64,000 nt of DNA, taken from contig PSQJ01000002.1 in assembly GCA_003045065.1 (NCBI GenBank), positions 186,001 through 250,000 of the forward strand, written 5' to 3'. The position numbers were made by a program, and so were the translations under genes. Positions 9,954 to 19,152 of this stretch are shown in pieces. Numbering within the stretch: the stretch's first letter is position 1; each line of letters opens with the position of its first letter. Under the pieces are notes generated by a model, which saw only the letters and a list, made by a program, of their open reading frames with translations, did no database searches and had not been told where the DNA came from. Origin of the DNA: Candidatus Liberibacter europaeus (GTDB lineage: Bacteria; Pseudomonadota; Alphaproteobacteria; Rhizobiales; Rhizobiaceae).

Positions 9954-11075
9954 TCAGTTCCAACTTAAACTTCCACCGCTTTGATATTCATTGACATGCG
10001 TTTCGAAGAAATTCTTCTCTTTTTTGAGATCTATAAGTTCACTCATCCATGGAAAAGGATTTTCTGTACTATCAAAAACAGGATTAAGTCCGATTTGTTG
10101 ACAGCGACGATTGGCAATGAATCGCATGTATTGATCGCATAAATCAGAGTTAATACCAAGAAACGGCTGAGGCATAGTGTCTCTTGCATACTCTATTTCA
10201 AGAATTGCCGCTTCTTTTAACATATTTTTTACTTCTTCCTGAAAACTATCTGTCCATAAATGTGGATTTTCAATTTTGATATTGTTAATTACATCAATCC
10301 CAAAAAGGAAATGCATAGATTCATCTCGCATGATATATTGATATTGTTCCGCAATGCCAACCATCTTATTATACCTACCTAAAGATAATATTTGCGCAAA
10401 TCCAGTATAAAACCACATTCCCTCAAATACTACATAGAAAGCAATGAGATCACGCAAGAAATCTTGATCATTATCATCTGTACCAGTAGAAAATGACCCT
10501 GATCCAAGATTTTTAGTATATTTTAAAGCCCAACTTGCTTTATTTGTAATAGAAGGTATTTCCCGGTACATATTGAATAATTCTCCCTCGTCAAGCCCGA
10601 GGCTTTCTATAATGTACTGAAATGTGTGCGTATGAACTGCTTCTTCAAAGGCTTGTCGTAGGAGATATTGGCGACATTCTGGATTAGAAATATTTCTATA
10701 TATAGCTAAGACAATGTTATTGGCTACAATACTTTCAGATGATGCGAAAAATCCCAAATTACGTTTAATCATATGACGTTCTTCATCTGTCAATCCGTCT
10801 TTTGATTTCCATAAAGCAATATCTGCTTGCATAGATACTTCTGTAGGCATCCAATTATTATTGCAAGCAAATAGATATTTTTCCCAAGCCCATTTATATT
10901 TTAGAGGCAATAGTTGGTTGACGTCAGAGCGAGCATTTATCATTTGCTTCTCATCAACATTAATTCTTGAACAACCTACCTGAATAGACTCCAAACCTAT
11001 TACAGGATCTATTGGTTGATCGTTAGATGGGGAACTATTTGTAGAATTAGAATGAAATAGATCTTTGCTGTCCAT
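9954..11075 (-). CDS. nrdB: NrdB, class I ribonucleotide reductase small subunit, class Ic-like
   Basis: A 373-residue radical-generating subunit that reduces ribonucleotides together with NrdA. The expected metal ligands can be placed at E114, E145, H148, E218, E252 and H255, with the 31- and 3-residue spacings of E. coli D84/E115/H118. Two positions differ from class Ia: the first ligand is Glu instead of Asp, and the residue four after H148, where E. coli has radical Tyr122, is F152. Both are hallmarks of Chlamydia-type class Ic enzymes with a Mn/Fe cofactor. The C-terminal tail [12 protein letters not shown] keeps the tyrosine needed for radical transfer. It is 18 bp downstream of nrdA in the same operon. 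Confidence 0.95.
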   Translation of the reverse strand: MDSKDLFHSNSTNSSPSNDQPIDPVIGLESIQVGCSRINVDEKQMINARSDVNQLLPLKYKWAWEKYLFACNNNWMPTEVSMQADIALWKSKDGLTDEERHMIKRNLGFFASSESIVANNIVLAIYRNISNPECRQYLLRQAFEEAVHTHTFQYIIESLGLDEGELFNMYREIPSITNKASWALKYTKNLGSGSFSTGTDDNDQDFLRDLIAFYVVFEGMWFYTGFAQILSLGRYNKMVGIAEQYQYIMRDESMHFLFGIDVINNIKIENPHLWTDSFQEEVKNMLKEAAILEIEYARDTMPQPFLGINSDLCDQYMRFIANRRCQQIGLNPVFDSTENPFPWMSELIDLKKEKNFFETHVNEYQSGGSLSWN

Positions 11076-11093
11076 TATTACTCCCCTTATTTT

Positions 11094-13958
11094 TTATTGA
11101 CAAGATTCACACTCCAAATCGTCTGCTTTGCAAGAAAATGATTTGCCCTCAGTTAAATGTGGAGAAGAATTATTATCTACTATGGAAACAGAACTCAATT
11201 TCCCATCAACTCCTTTTAGCGTGGATTTTTCAACATGAGTCGCCGATCGAGAACGAAGATAATAAGTAGTTTTTACTCCTAGGTCAAATGCATGTTTGTA
11301 AATTAAATCAAGCTTCTTTCCGCTAGGATCAGATAAATACAGGTTCAGCGATTGTGATTGATCTATCCATTTTTGCCTTCTTGAAGCAGCTTCAATCAAC
11401 CAAATAGGATCAATCTCAAAAGACGTAGCGTATATTTTCTTTAGATCATTTGGAATACGATCTATATTGCAAATACTACCATCATAATATTTTAAATCAG
11501 AAATCATTGCATCATCCCAAAGATCTAATTTCTTTAAGTCATTGACGAGAGTAGCATTAACTACAGTGAAATCACCGGACATATTGGATTTTACAAAAAG
11601 ATTTTGGTAAAATGGCTCAATAGATTGGGATATACCACAGATGTTAGCAATTGTTGCAGTTGGCGCTATTGCTAAACAATTAGAGTTTCTCATTCCAATG
11701 TGTTTTATGCGTTCCCTAAGATTTGACCAATCCATCTTTGAGGATCTATCCATTTTTAAATCATCTCGTACATCTGATAGTAGCTGGATAGAGTCGATAG
11801 GAAGAATTCCTTTTGACCAAAGAGAACCTTCAAAGCTATTATATCTTCCACGCTCTTCTGCAAGATCAACGGAAGATGATATTGCGTGAAAAGAAATAAA
11901 TTCCATACTTTGATCAGCAAAATCAATAGCCTCTTTGCTTTCATAAGGAATGCGAAACACTTGCAATACACTTTGAAAGCCCATTAATCCAAGCCCAACA
12001 GGACGGTGCTTTTGATTGAAATTAGATGTTTTTTTAATAGTATACCAGTTGACATCAATAACATTGTCAAGCATTCGAATCGCGGTACGGATAGTCTGAG
12101 CTAGTTTATCATAATCAAGCTTTTCTTGTCCGTCTAAATGGGCAACAAGATTCAATGACCCCAAATTACACACAGCCACCTCATCTTCTGATGTGTTTAA
12201 AGTGATTTCTGTACACAGATTGGAAGAGTGCACTACACCACTATGTTGCTGAGGAGAGCGAATATTACAAGGATCTTTGAAAGTGATCCATGGATGACCA
12301 GTCTCAAAAAGCATTGTAAGCATTTTACGCCACAGAGAGACAGCCGAAACCCTACGGAACATCTTTATTTTGCCTTGGTCTGCTTTTTTCTCATATTCCA
12401 CGTATGCTTTTTCAAAAGCCATCCCGTATAAGTCATGGAGGTCGCTTACTTCATCTGGAGAAAACAGAGTCCACATTTCATCGTTTTTCATTCTTTTCAT
12501 AAACAGATCTGGAATCCAATTTGCAGTATTCATATCGTGAGTACGTCTGCGATCGTCACCAGTATTTTTTCTGAGCGTTAGGAATTCGTTAATATCAAGA
12601 TGCCAAATTTCTAAATAGGCACATACCGCTCCCTTACGTTTACCTCCTTGATTAACCGCAACGGCTGTATCATTTGCCACTTTGAGAAACGGTACCACAC
12701 CTTGGCTTTTTCCTTTAGTTCCACAAATATCCGCTCCAATACCTCTTACTTGTGTCCAATCGTTTCCAATTCCACCAGAATATTTGGCAAGAAGGGCATT
12801 ATCTTTTATTGATTCAAAAATTCCATCCAAATTATCTGGAACTGTTGTGAGAAAACAAGAAGAAAGCTGAGGACGAAGTGTACCTGAATTGAATAGAGTT
12901 GGTGTAGAACACATAAAGCAAAAAGAAGAAATAAGATTATAGAATTCAATTGCTCGTTTTTCTTTCTCATTTTCTTTTAATGCGATTCCCATAGCAACAC
13001 GCATAAAAAATGCTTGAGGCATCTCAATGCGAGATCCATCTATATGCAGGAAATAGCGATCATAAAGTGTTTGAAGCCCAAGATATTCAAATGCGAGATC
13101 ACGTTCAGGTCGAATAGCATCAGCTATTTGAGTAAGATCAAAGCTTTCCATAGAAGGATGGAGCAAATTGGCAGCAATTCCTTTTTTGATGTAATCAAGA
13201 AAATAATTTTTATATAGAAGGGTCATTTCTTGATGAGTAGCCTTCTTGGACTTTTGGTATATGGTAGTTAAAACTTCACGACGCAACTTATCCAATAGTA
13301 AACGAGCGCTTACTTTAGCGTAGTTTGGCTCTTTTTCAACGAGACTACGAGCAGTGAAAATAGATGCAATTTCCAATTCATTATCACTAAGTCCATCATA
13401 TAAATTTTTGTAAATTTCACTCAAAATAACCTTAGAGGAAACATCGTCTAATCCTTCACAGGCTTCTATGACAATAGTTTCCATTCTCCTAGAGTCTAAA
13501 GGAGAAAATTCGCCATTATCCATTTTTATTTTTAAATTTGGGGCGACTGGCATATCACTATGCCTGTGTATTTCTGATTCGCGAATACTAGATCGTTCTT
13601 TACGATATAAAAGATATGCCTTTGCAATCTTATAATATTCACTTCGCATCAAAGACAATTCAACTTGATCCTGAATTTCTTCAATGTGTACGATAGAGTT
13701 AGGATTAGAATGTCTTAATAATTTTGCAACAGTTTGTTCTGTTAGATCCTTTATTATATTCTGCGCACGATTTGAAACTGCAGCCCCTTTCCCTTCTACA
13801 GCTACAAATGCCTTCATGATGGCTATACTAATTTTTGACGGATCAAAAGGAGTTACCTTGCCATTACGACGAATAACCCGAAACCTTTCGATTTCACTAG
13901 GAAACGAACAATGTATTATAGGATAAGATATATCCTCTTTATTTTTTATTATGCACAT
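11094..13958 (-). CDS. nrdA: NrdA, ribonucleotide reductase large subunit
   Basis: A 954-residue catalytic subunit, longer than E. coli NrdA (761). Extra length is N-terminal: an ATP-cone (about residues 25-120, FRVIRRNGKVTPFDPSKI) and a second cone-like segment (about 145-230), as in chlamydial large subunits. Catalytic motifs are intact: SSCFLTTV (redox Cys), SNLCTEITLN (radical Cys with its Asn and Glu), VAVCNLGSLNL (second redox Cys), TTYYLRSR (radical-transfer Tyr pair) and the C-terminal CKADDLECESCQ that passes electrons from thioredoxin. The gene leads an nrdA-nrdB operon preceded by repeats and a palindrome (14064-14240). Confidence 0.97.
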   Translation of the reverse strand: MCIIKNKEDISYPIIHCSFPSEIERFRVIRRNGKVTPFDPSKISIAIMKAFVAVEGKGAAVSNRAQNIIKDLTEQTVAKLLRHSNPNSIVHIEEIQDQVELSLMRSEYYKIAKAYLLYRKERSSIRESEIHRHSDMPVAPNLKIKMDNGEFSPLDSRRMETIVIEACEGLDDVSSKVILSEIYKNLYDGLSDNELEIASIFTARSLVEKEPNYAKVSARLLLDKLRREVLTTIYQKSKKATHQEMTLLYKNYFLDYIKKGIAANLLHPSMESFDLTQIADAIRPERDLAFEYLGLQTLYDRYFLHIDGSRIEMPQAFFMRVAMGIALKENEKEKRAIEFYNLISSFCFMCSTPTLFNSGTLRPQLSSCFLTTVPDNLDGIFESIKDNALLAKYSGGIGNDWTQVRGIGADICGTKGKSQGVVPFLKVANDTAVAVNQGGKRKGAVCAYLEIWHLDINEFLTLRKNTGDDRRRTHDMNTANWIPDLFMKRMKNDEMWTLFSPDEVSDLHDLYGMAFEKAYVEYEKKADQGKIKMFRRVSAVSLWRKMLTMLFETGHPWITFKDPCNIRSPQQHSGVVHSSNLCTEITLNTSEDEVAVCNLGSLNLVAHLDGQEKLDYDKLAQTIRTAIRMLDNVIDVNWYTIKKTSNFNQKHRPVGLGLMGFQSVLQVFRIPYESKEAIDFADQSMEFISFHAISSSVDLAEERGRYNSFEGSLWSKGILPIDSIQLLSDVRDDLKMDRSSKMDWSNLRERIKHIGMRNSNCLAIAPTATIANICGISQSIEPFYQNLFVKSNMSGDFTVVNATLVNDLKKLDLWDDAMISDLKYYDGSICNIDRIPNDLKKIYATSFEIDPIWLIEAASRRQKWIDQSQSLNLYLSDPSGKKLDLIYKHAFDLGVKTTYYLRSRSATHVEKSTLKGVDGKLSSVSIVDNNSSPHLTEGKSFSCKADDLECESCQ

Positions 13959-14063
13959 ATGATTGAGTACCCACCACGGCTACTTTAAAATCATTCTTTC
14001 ACAATAAAAAAACATAATAAAGTAAAGGGTTATTACATATCCGCTTTATTTTCATTAAATTTA

Positions 14064-14118
14064 ATTACGTGAAAAAAATTTTAAAGTTTTCATTACGTGA
14101 AAAATTTTAAATCTTTCA
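14064..14118. repeat. Tandem imperfect 26-28-bp repeat upstream of nrdA
   Basis: Two adjacent copies beginning ATTACGTGAAAAA and continuing through TTTTAAA to a pyrimidine-rich end (copy 1 14064-14091, copy 2 14092-14117). They differ by a 2-bp A-tract length change and a few substitutions. They lie 105-160 bp upstream of the nrdA start. Confidence 0.7.
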
Positions 14119-14134
14119 TTGTTCGAAGAACAAT
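14118..14134. promoter_or_regulatory. Perfect palindrome ATTGTTC-GAA-GAACAAT, operator-like
   Basis: A 17-bp dyad with perfect 7-bp arms and a 3-bp centre, about 160 bp upstream of nrdA. No T-run follows on either strand, so it is more like a protein-binding operator than a terminator. It does not match the alphaproteobacterial LexA direct repeat (GTTC-N7-GTTC) or an obvious NrdR box. Confidence 0.4.
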
Positions 14135-14180
14135 AAAGTTATAAAAATGAAAAGTAAATACTTACATATTACTAATACAC

Positions 14181-14239
14181 ACTAATATTGATTAATAAAC
14201 ATTAATACTGATTACAAACATTAATATTGATCCATACAC
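14181..14239. repeat. Three degenerate ~20-bp repeats (ATTAATAyTGATTA...)
   Basis: Units at about 14181-14200, 14201-14219 and 14220-14239 share the core ATTAATA(T/C)TGAT followed by an AC-rich end. They are located between the 3' end of the bamE-like gene and the nrdA upstream region. A related copy is found upstream of the glutamine synthetase gene near 9505. Confidence 0.5.
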
Positions 14240-14246
14240 ATGAATT

Positions 14247-14792
14247 TTACTCTGTGCCCTCTGTGCCACTTAACAAATTGCGTTCTCTGGATTTAGTTAG
14301 CTTCTGAAATAAGCCAACCTCTTTGCTGATTGGGATTGTGGTTGTTTCAGAATTGATTTGGATCTTCCGAGCGTCATCAAGGGTGTATTTCTTGATTCTT
14401 GATACGATTCCGTCTCTTCCAAAGGATATCTTGAGAACAGTGCGATCTACCACTTTTTCATTAAAAAAATGGAAGGGAAGAAAACGACTTTTCTTTTGTG
14501 ATACGTAATAGAATGACTGTGAGCCGTCCTTGTCAAACAATGATGTGAAAGAAGGATTCCCTAGAGACTTTATAACGTGCTCACGTGATGACTTTTTAGA
14601 GATAAGTAGTAAAGACTTTTTTTCTAGAACAATTCCGCTTGCGATGGAACTTATGGAGATAGCATGGCAACCACTCATTAAAACTGTAATTGTTATAATT
14701 AAAAAAGCTACTTTTAACATATAAAAAAAACATCTATATGAATCAGAAAAATTATGTTGTAATACCAACATCTTCTTCACTGTTTTCTCCAT
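14247..14792 (-). CDS. bamE: BamE/SmpA/OmlA-family outer membrane lipoprotein
   Basis: The protein carries a lipoprotein signal (hydrophobic LKVAFLIITITVL then lipobox LMSGC) followed by a BamE-like domain: the turn ISKKSSREHVIKSLGNPSF and FYYVSQKKSRFLPFHF match the 'sreqVl..LG.Ps' and 'w.Y' elements of SmpA/OmlA proteins. BamE helps the BAM complex insert beta-barrel proteins in the outer membrane. The frame allows 181 residues; an internal Met at codon 25 (14720) would give a normal short signal-peptide N-region and may be the true start. It diverges from the DUF177 gene, an arrangement conserved in rhizobia. Confidence 0.8.
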   Translation of the reverse strand: MEKTVKKMLVLQHNFSDSYRCFFYMLKVAFLIITITVLMSGCHAISISSIASGIVLEKKSLLLISKKSSREHVIKSLGNPSFTSLFDKDGSQSFYYVSQKKSRFLPFHFFNEKVVDRTVLKISFGRDGIVSRIKKYTLDDARKIQINSETTTIPISKEVGLFQKLTKSRERNLLSGTEGTE

Positions 14793-15003
14793 TTTTTACA
14801 CTAGGCATAATCACGCAATTAACTTAATCAGTGCATACAATATGAATAACCTCACCTGCAACAAATCAAAGTGTTAATCATGTATTGTAAAAAAGCAATA
14901 TAAATATTAAACACTGTCCAAGTGAAAACACACTGGAATCTTTAACAAATTTTTGTAGTCTTGTTGCAAAAAATGCGAAAATTATGTGTTTGAAGGGTAT
15001 GAA

Positions 15004-15561
15004 ATGGGCAAATGTTCAGAAATAACCGAGATATTTTCACACATTATTAACATTAAACCGGCTTTCTCTGCTCCAATGCAAATAACAGTAAAGGGAAATG
15101 GTATTGATTGTGAAAAATTGGCAAGACAATGGGAAGTACCTTCGGTGGATAGCTTTTATGCTGATATCAAGCTTTCTAAATGGAAGAGAATAGGGGTTTA
15201 TGTTGAAGGAAAGGTATTTGCTAAAATTACGCAAGTTTGCGTAATTACGCTGGAATCAGTTGTGTTTGAAATAGAAGAATCTATAGGATGTATTCTTGTT
15301 CCAGATTCTTCGAAATTATTACTTCCAAATGATGATTGTTCTGGTAAAAAAAGAGTGGTTGAAGTTCGTGGTCCAGATTTTTTCGCTTTTTCGAGTGATG
15401 GAATGGTTGATATTGGTGCAGTCGTTGCTAATTTCGTAGCAGTGGCGATCAATCCATATCCTAAAAAAGAAGGAGCCGTATTTTCTGATGTATATGATAA
15501 TGTGACAAATAATAGTACGCCTGTTTCTTTTTGTATTCCTAAAGGAGGGAATGAAAATTAA
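15004..15561 (+). CDS. DUF177/YceD-family protein
   Basis: A DUF177-type protein of about 185 residues. The family is linked to 23S rRNA or ribosomal-protein accumulation and is usually next to rpmF or plsX. Typical features are the central KWKRIGVYVEGKVFAKITQ and CVITLESVVFEIEE segments and the acidic DIGAVVANFVAVAINPYPKK near the end, split in pieces along residues ~130-165. The frame opens at a GTG at 14986, but the ATG at 15004 follows GAAGGG and is preferred. The usual cysteine pattern of plant YceD proteins is not clear here. It is followed 85 bp later by plsX. Confidence 0.8.
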   Translation: MGKCSEITEIFSHIINIKPAFSAPMQITVKGNGIDCEKLARQWEVPSVDSFYADIKLSKWKRIGVYVEGKVFAKITQVCVITLESVVFEIEESIGCILVPDSSKLLLPNDDCSGKKRVVEVRGPDFFAFSSDGMVDIGAVVANFVAVAINPYPKKEGAVFSDVYDNVTNNSTPVSFCIPKGGNEN

Positions 15562-15646
15562 AAGAATTGTGGAATAAGAATTGTATGTGATGTAAATATT
15601 TTAGTATTTATGGGGATAATCAAATGAATAAAAGGATATATTGGTA

Positions 15647-16720
15647 ATGAGTGATGGTAATACAATTGCTATTGATCTTATGGGGAGTGATTTAGGGGCG
15701 GGAGAACTTGTTTTAGGAGCCGCTAGATTTATTCAGTATAATCCTGGTGTTAATTTGTTATTATATGGAGACGAAAAGGTTTGTTTGCCCATATTAAATT
15801 CTCACAGAGAGCTGGATAATAATAGCATTTTTTATCATTGTGATTTTTCTATTGCTATGGATGAGAAACCTGCTGATGCATTGCGTAAGGGTCGTAATGT
15901 ATCTAGTATGTGGCGTGCTATAGAATCGGTAAAAAAAAATGAGGCAACAGCTATCGTTACGGCGGGTAATACTGGAGCTTTAATTGCTATGTCAAGGTTA
16001 TGTTTGAGTAAGATAAGTGGAGTTGATCGTCCATCTCTTGCTGCGTTTTGGCCAACTATTAAGGGTAAAAGTATTATATTGGATGTTGGCGCTAATATTG
16101 GAGCTATTACTGTTCCGCATATGATACAAATGTCAATTGTGGGCAGCGTATTAGCACGTTTTATATTGGGAGTAGATAGACCTTCTATAGGGTTGCTAAA
16201 TGTTGGAACTGAGGAAATAAAAGGTAATGATGTTTTACAAGAAGCAGGACGATTATTGCGTGAAGAGAGTTTTGGTATTTTTGAATACAAAGGATTTATT
16301 GAAGCCAGTGATATTACGAATGGTTTAGTTGATGTGGTTGTCACTGAAGGTTTTTCTGGAAACATTGCAATTAAGACTGCAGAAGGTGTGGCCAAACGTG
16401 TTGTGGAGGTTTTTAAGGAGTCTTTAAGTAAGAGTTTTTTATCTCGAATTGGCGGTTTGTTAATTAAAGGTGCTTTGCAGGATGTTAAAGAAGGAGTTGA
16501 TCCTCGCAAATTTAATGGAGGAGTGCTTTTAGGAGTTGATGGGCTTGTGATCAAAGGTCATGGAAGTAGTGATTTTAAATCTATATGTAATGTTTTGGAT
16601 ATTGCGCTGAATATGTCTCAGAACAATTTTATAAGTGCGGTAAAGGCTGATATGCAAAAAATTCGGGATAATTTATCGGATATGGGTGAAAAATATGTTA
16701 TATTAAATGGGAAGCGATGA
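15647..16720 (+). CDS. plsX: PlsX, acyl-ACP:phosphate acyltransferase
   Basis: A 357-residue enzyme converting acyl-ACP to acyl-phosphate, the first step of the PlsX/PlsY phospholipid route, on the cytoplasmic membrane face. Motifs seen: the N-terminal [52 protein letters not shown] and the C-terminal [18 protein letters not shown]. The ATG at 15647 follows AAAGGA and is preferred to a TTG two codons earlier. Its stop overlaps the fabH start by 4 bp, so the two are likely cotranslated. Confidence 0.97.
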   Translation: MSDGNTIAIDLMGSDLGAGELVLGAARFIQYNPGVNLLLYGDEKVCLPILNSHRELDNNSIFYHCDFSIAMDEKPADALRKGRNVSSMWRAIESVKKNEATAIVTAGNTGALIAMSRLCLSKISGVDRPSLAAFWPTIKGKSIILDVGANIGAITVPHMIQMSIVGSVLARFILGVDRPSIGLLNVGTEEIKGNDVLQEAGRLLREESFGIFEYKGFIEASDITNGLVDVVVTEGFSGNIAIKTAEGVAKRVVEVFKESLSKSFLSRIGGLLIKGALQDVKEGVDPRKFNGGVLLGVDGLVIKGHGSSDFKSICNVLDIALNMSQNNFISAVKADMQKIRDNLSDMGEKYVILNGKR

Positions 16721-17694
16721 ATATGATTCGTTCTGTTATAAGAGGATTTGGTTCATCTCTTCCACGTAAATTATTATCAAATGCCGACTTGGAGACTCTA
16801 GTCGATACCTCAGATAGTTGGATTAGGAAACGTGTCGGAATTCGGCAGCGTTATATAGCTGGGAAAAATGAGACAACAGCTTCTCTTGGAGAATGTGCAG
16901 CTCGTAACGCTTTGAATCATGCAAAAATGAGTGTAGACGATATTGATTTATTGATTCTAGCTACTTCTACTCCAGATCAGACTTTTCCTTCGACGGCTGT
17001 TAATATTCAAAATCGTTTAGGAATGAAGAGAGGTTTTGCATTTGATATTCAGGCTGTTTGTTCTGGATTTGTTTATGCAATGACTACGGCAGATGCTTAT
17101 ATACGTTCAGGCATTGTGAAACGCGCTTTAGTTGTAGGTAGCGATACTTTTTCGCGCATAATTGATTGGTCTGATCGATCTACTTGTGTTTTGTTTGGTG
17201 ATGGTGCTGGAGCTTTAATTCTTGAATCGATGCAGGTTGATAATAATTCATCAGATATAGGTATTTTATCTACGCATTTGCATTCTGATGGTTCACATAT
17301 TGGCAAGCTTTATGTTGATGGTGGACCTTCTACTTCTGGAACCGTAGGTCATTTGCGTATGAAAGGACAAGAGGTTTTTAAATACGCGGTAGAAGTAGCT
17401 GTTACATTGATAGAAGAACTTTTTTCTTCTTCTAACTTGACGATTTCAGATATTGATTGGTTTGTTCCTCATCAGGCTAACAGTCGTATTATACATAATA
17501 TAGCGGAGAAGATTAATATTCCCATAAATAAAGTTATTGTTACAGTAGACGTGCATGGTAATACTTCTGCTGCTTCCATTCCTCTTGCTTTAGATGTTGC
17601 AGTTAAAGATGGTCGTATTAAGAAAGGGGATTGTGTTTTGTTAGAAGCAATGGGAGGTGGATTTACTTCGGGCGCTGTATTAATTAGGTTGTGA
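16717..17694 (+). CDS. fabH: FabH, beta-ketoacyl-ACP synthase III
   Basis: A 325-residue condensing enzyme that starts fatty acid synthesis from acetyl-CoA and malonyl-ACP. The catalytic triad is visible: C115 in AVCSGF, H252 in VPHQAN and N282 in HGNTSA. Length and the [16 protein letters not shown]-terminus are typical. Translation may begin at 16717 or at the ATG two codons later. It overlaps plsX by 4 bp, and ihfA follows after 77 bp, the conserved rhizobial order. Confidence 0.97.
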   Translation: MNMIRSVIRGFGSSLPRKLLSNADLETLVDTSDSWIRKRVGIRQRYIAGKNETTASLGECAARNALNHAKMSVDDIDLLILATSTPDQTFPSTAVNIQNRLGMKRGFAFDIQAVCSGFVYAMTTADAYIRSGIVKRALVVGSDTFSRIIDWSDRSTCVLFGDGAGALILESMQVDNNSSDIGILSTHLHSDGSHIGKLYVDGGPSTSGTVGHLRMKGQEVFKYAVEVAVTLIEELFSSSNLTISDIDWFVPHQANSRIIHNIAEKINIPINKVIVTVDVHGNTSAASIPLALDVAVKDGRIKKGDCVLLEAMGGGFTSGAVLIRL

Positions 17695-17771
17695 TCTGTG
17701 TTTTATAATTATATGTTGAGTTGTATGTTCTTTATAATTCTGATTGAGGCGTAATAGATGGAATTTTTATT

Positions 17772-18101
17772 ATGAAAAAAACTATAACACGGGTAGATCT
17801 GGCAAATTCTATCTCAAAAAAATTTAATATTCCTAGGAAGGATTCTATTCTTTTTGTTAAGATGGTGCTTGATGAGATTTGTAATTCAGCTGTCCTTGGA
17901 GAAGATGTAAAACTTTCTTCCTTCGCAACTTTCCATGTACGAGGTAAGTGTCGACGTATTGGTCGCAATCCAAAAAGTGGTATACCGGCGGAGATAACCC
18001 CTCGTAGGGTTATGACTTTTAGGGCTTCAAACATTTTAAAGAAACGTATTATTGATTCTTTTAATAAACATCAATTGAAAGACGACAAAATTAATCAATA
18101 G
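17772..18101 (+). CDS. ihfA: IhfA, integration host factor alpha subunit
   Basis: A 109-residue DNA-bending protein of the HU/IHF family. It has the TRVDLANSISKKFNIPRKDS helix pair and the beta-arm GRNPKSGIPAEITPRRVMTFRAS, whose Pro intercalates into DNA. The position after fabH marks it as IHF alpha rather than HU. In other rhizobia a merR-type gene follows; here the next 250 bp are non-coding up to the convergent sodB. Confidence 0.93.
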   Translation: MKKTITRVDLANSISKKFNIPRKDSILFVKMVLDEICNSAVLGEDVKLSSFATFHVRGKCRRIGRNPKSGIPAEITPRRVMTFRASNILKKRIIDSFNKHQLKDDKINQ

Positions 18102-18354
18102 TTGATATAAGCCTTGTTACGTTATAGCTTATAATGATTTCAAAAAATTCTTTAAAAAATATGCTCAATCTTGAAGTTATGAGAATGAATTTTGTTTTAT
18201 AGTGGTTAGTTGATACCTGTTTATTATTGTGTCGTATATTACTTTATTAACGATTTTAGTTTATTTTTATTCCAATAATTTACGACTTGTTTGTGTTAAA
18301 AATTTTTTCACGCTTATCTATAAAATAACTGTATTATTCCTGATTACATAATAA

Positions 18355-18975
18355 TTATGGAGATGTTTTTTGCGACGACATAGCTGATTCATAACGCTCA
18401 AGCACATAATCCCAATTTATTAGATGTGAAAAGAAACATTCTAAGTAATTTAAGCGCATATAACGAAAGTCAATGTAGTAAGAATGTTCCCACATATCTA
18501 CTGCAAGGATTGGTATTGCTCCATTTATAAGAGGGTTCTCAGCGTTCTGGGTTTTCGATATTTCTAATTTATCGTTTTTAACGGATAGCCATCCCCATCC
18601 TGATCCGAATTGTGTAGAAGCCGCTGCAATAAAGTCTGACTTAAATTTTTCGTAACTTCCGAAATTGTAATCAATTGCATCACTAAGAACCTTAGGCAGT
18701 TTGTCTCCTCCACCATTTTTTGTCATGCATTTCCAAAAAAGATTATGATTATAATATTGGGCAGCGTTGTTAAAAAGGCTACCATTAGATCCATATGATT
18801 TTGTTATGATCTCTTCAAGTGGCAGGTCTAACATTCCAGAATCAGATGCAAGTTTTAGCGTCTTTTCAGCATAATTCCTGTGATGTACGTTATGATGACA
18901 ATTAAGGGTATCTTGAGACATATACGGAGATAGTCCATCATAATCATAGGGAAGATCAGGCAATTTGAAATTCAT
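18355..18975 (-). CDS. sodB: SodB, Fe/Mn superoxide dismutase
   Basis: A 206-residue cytoplasmic enzyme that dismutates superoxide. Metal ligands can be placed at H27 (first His of HHNVHH), H77 (YYNHNLFW), D160 and H164 (DMWEHSYY). The FGSGWGWL element near residue 124 is typical of Fe-type enzymes, but metal choice cannot be fixed by eye. It is convergent with ihfA and divergent from the cation efflux gene. Confidence 0.95.
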   Translation of the reverse strand: MNFKLPDLPYDYDGLSPYMSQDTLNCHHNVHHRNYAEKTLKLASDSGMLDLPLEEIITKSYGSNGSLFNNAAQYYNHNLFWKCMTKNGGGDKLPKVLSDAIDYNFGSYEKFKSDFIAAASTQFGSGWGWLSVKNDKLEISKTQNAENPLINGAIPILAVDMWEHSYYIDFRYMRLNYLECFFSHLINWDYVLERYESAMSSQKTSP

Positions 18976-19152
18976 ACATTGTTCTCCAGTTTAGATGGCA
19001 TTCAAAATAACTTAGAAACAGCAGGGATATTGACACTACTATGTAACCAAATGATTTTTGCTATCGCAAATAAATCAACTTTATGCTAATTTTCTTTATA
19101 CTAAGCTAATTTCGACATTGATTGTTCTCAAAACATAGTTCATAGTTACCAA

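Noticed and set aside
15835..16554. 239-codon minus-strand ORF over plsX
   Set aside because: It is antisense to plsX, whose motifs are intact; the translation is low-complexity and has no family resemblance.
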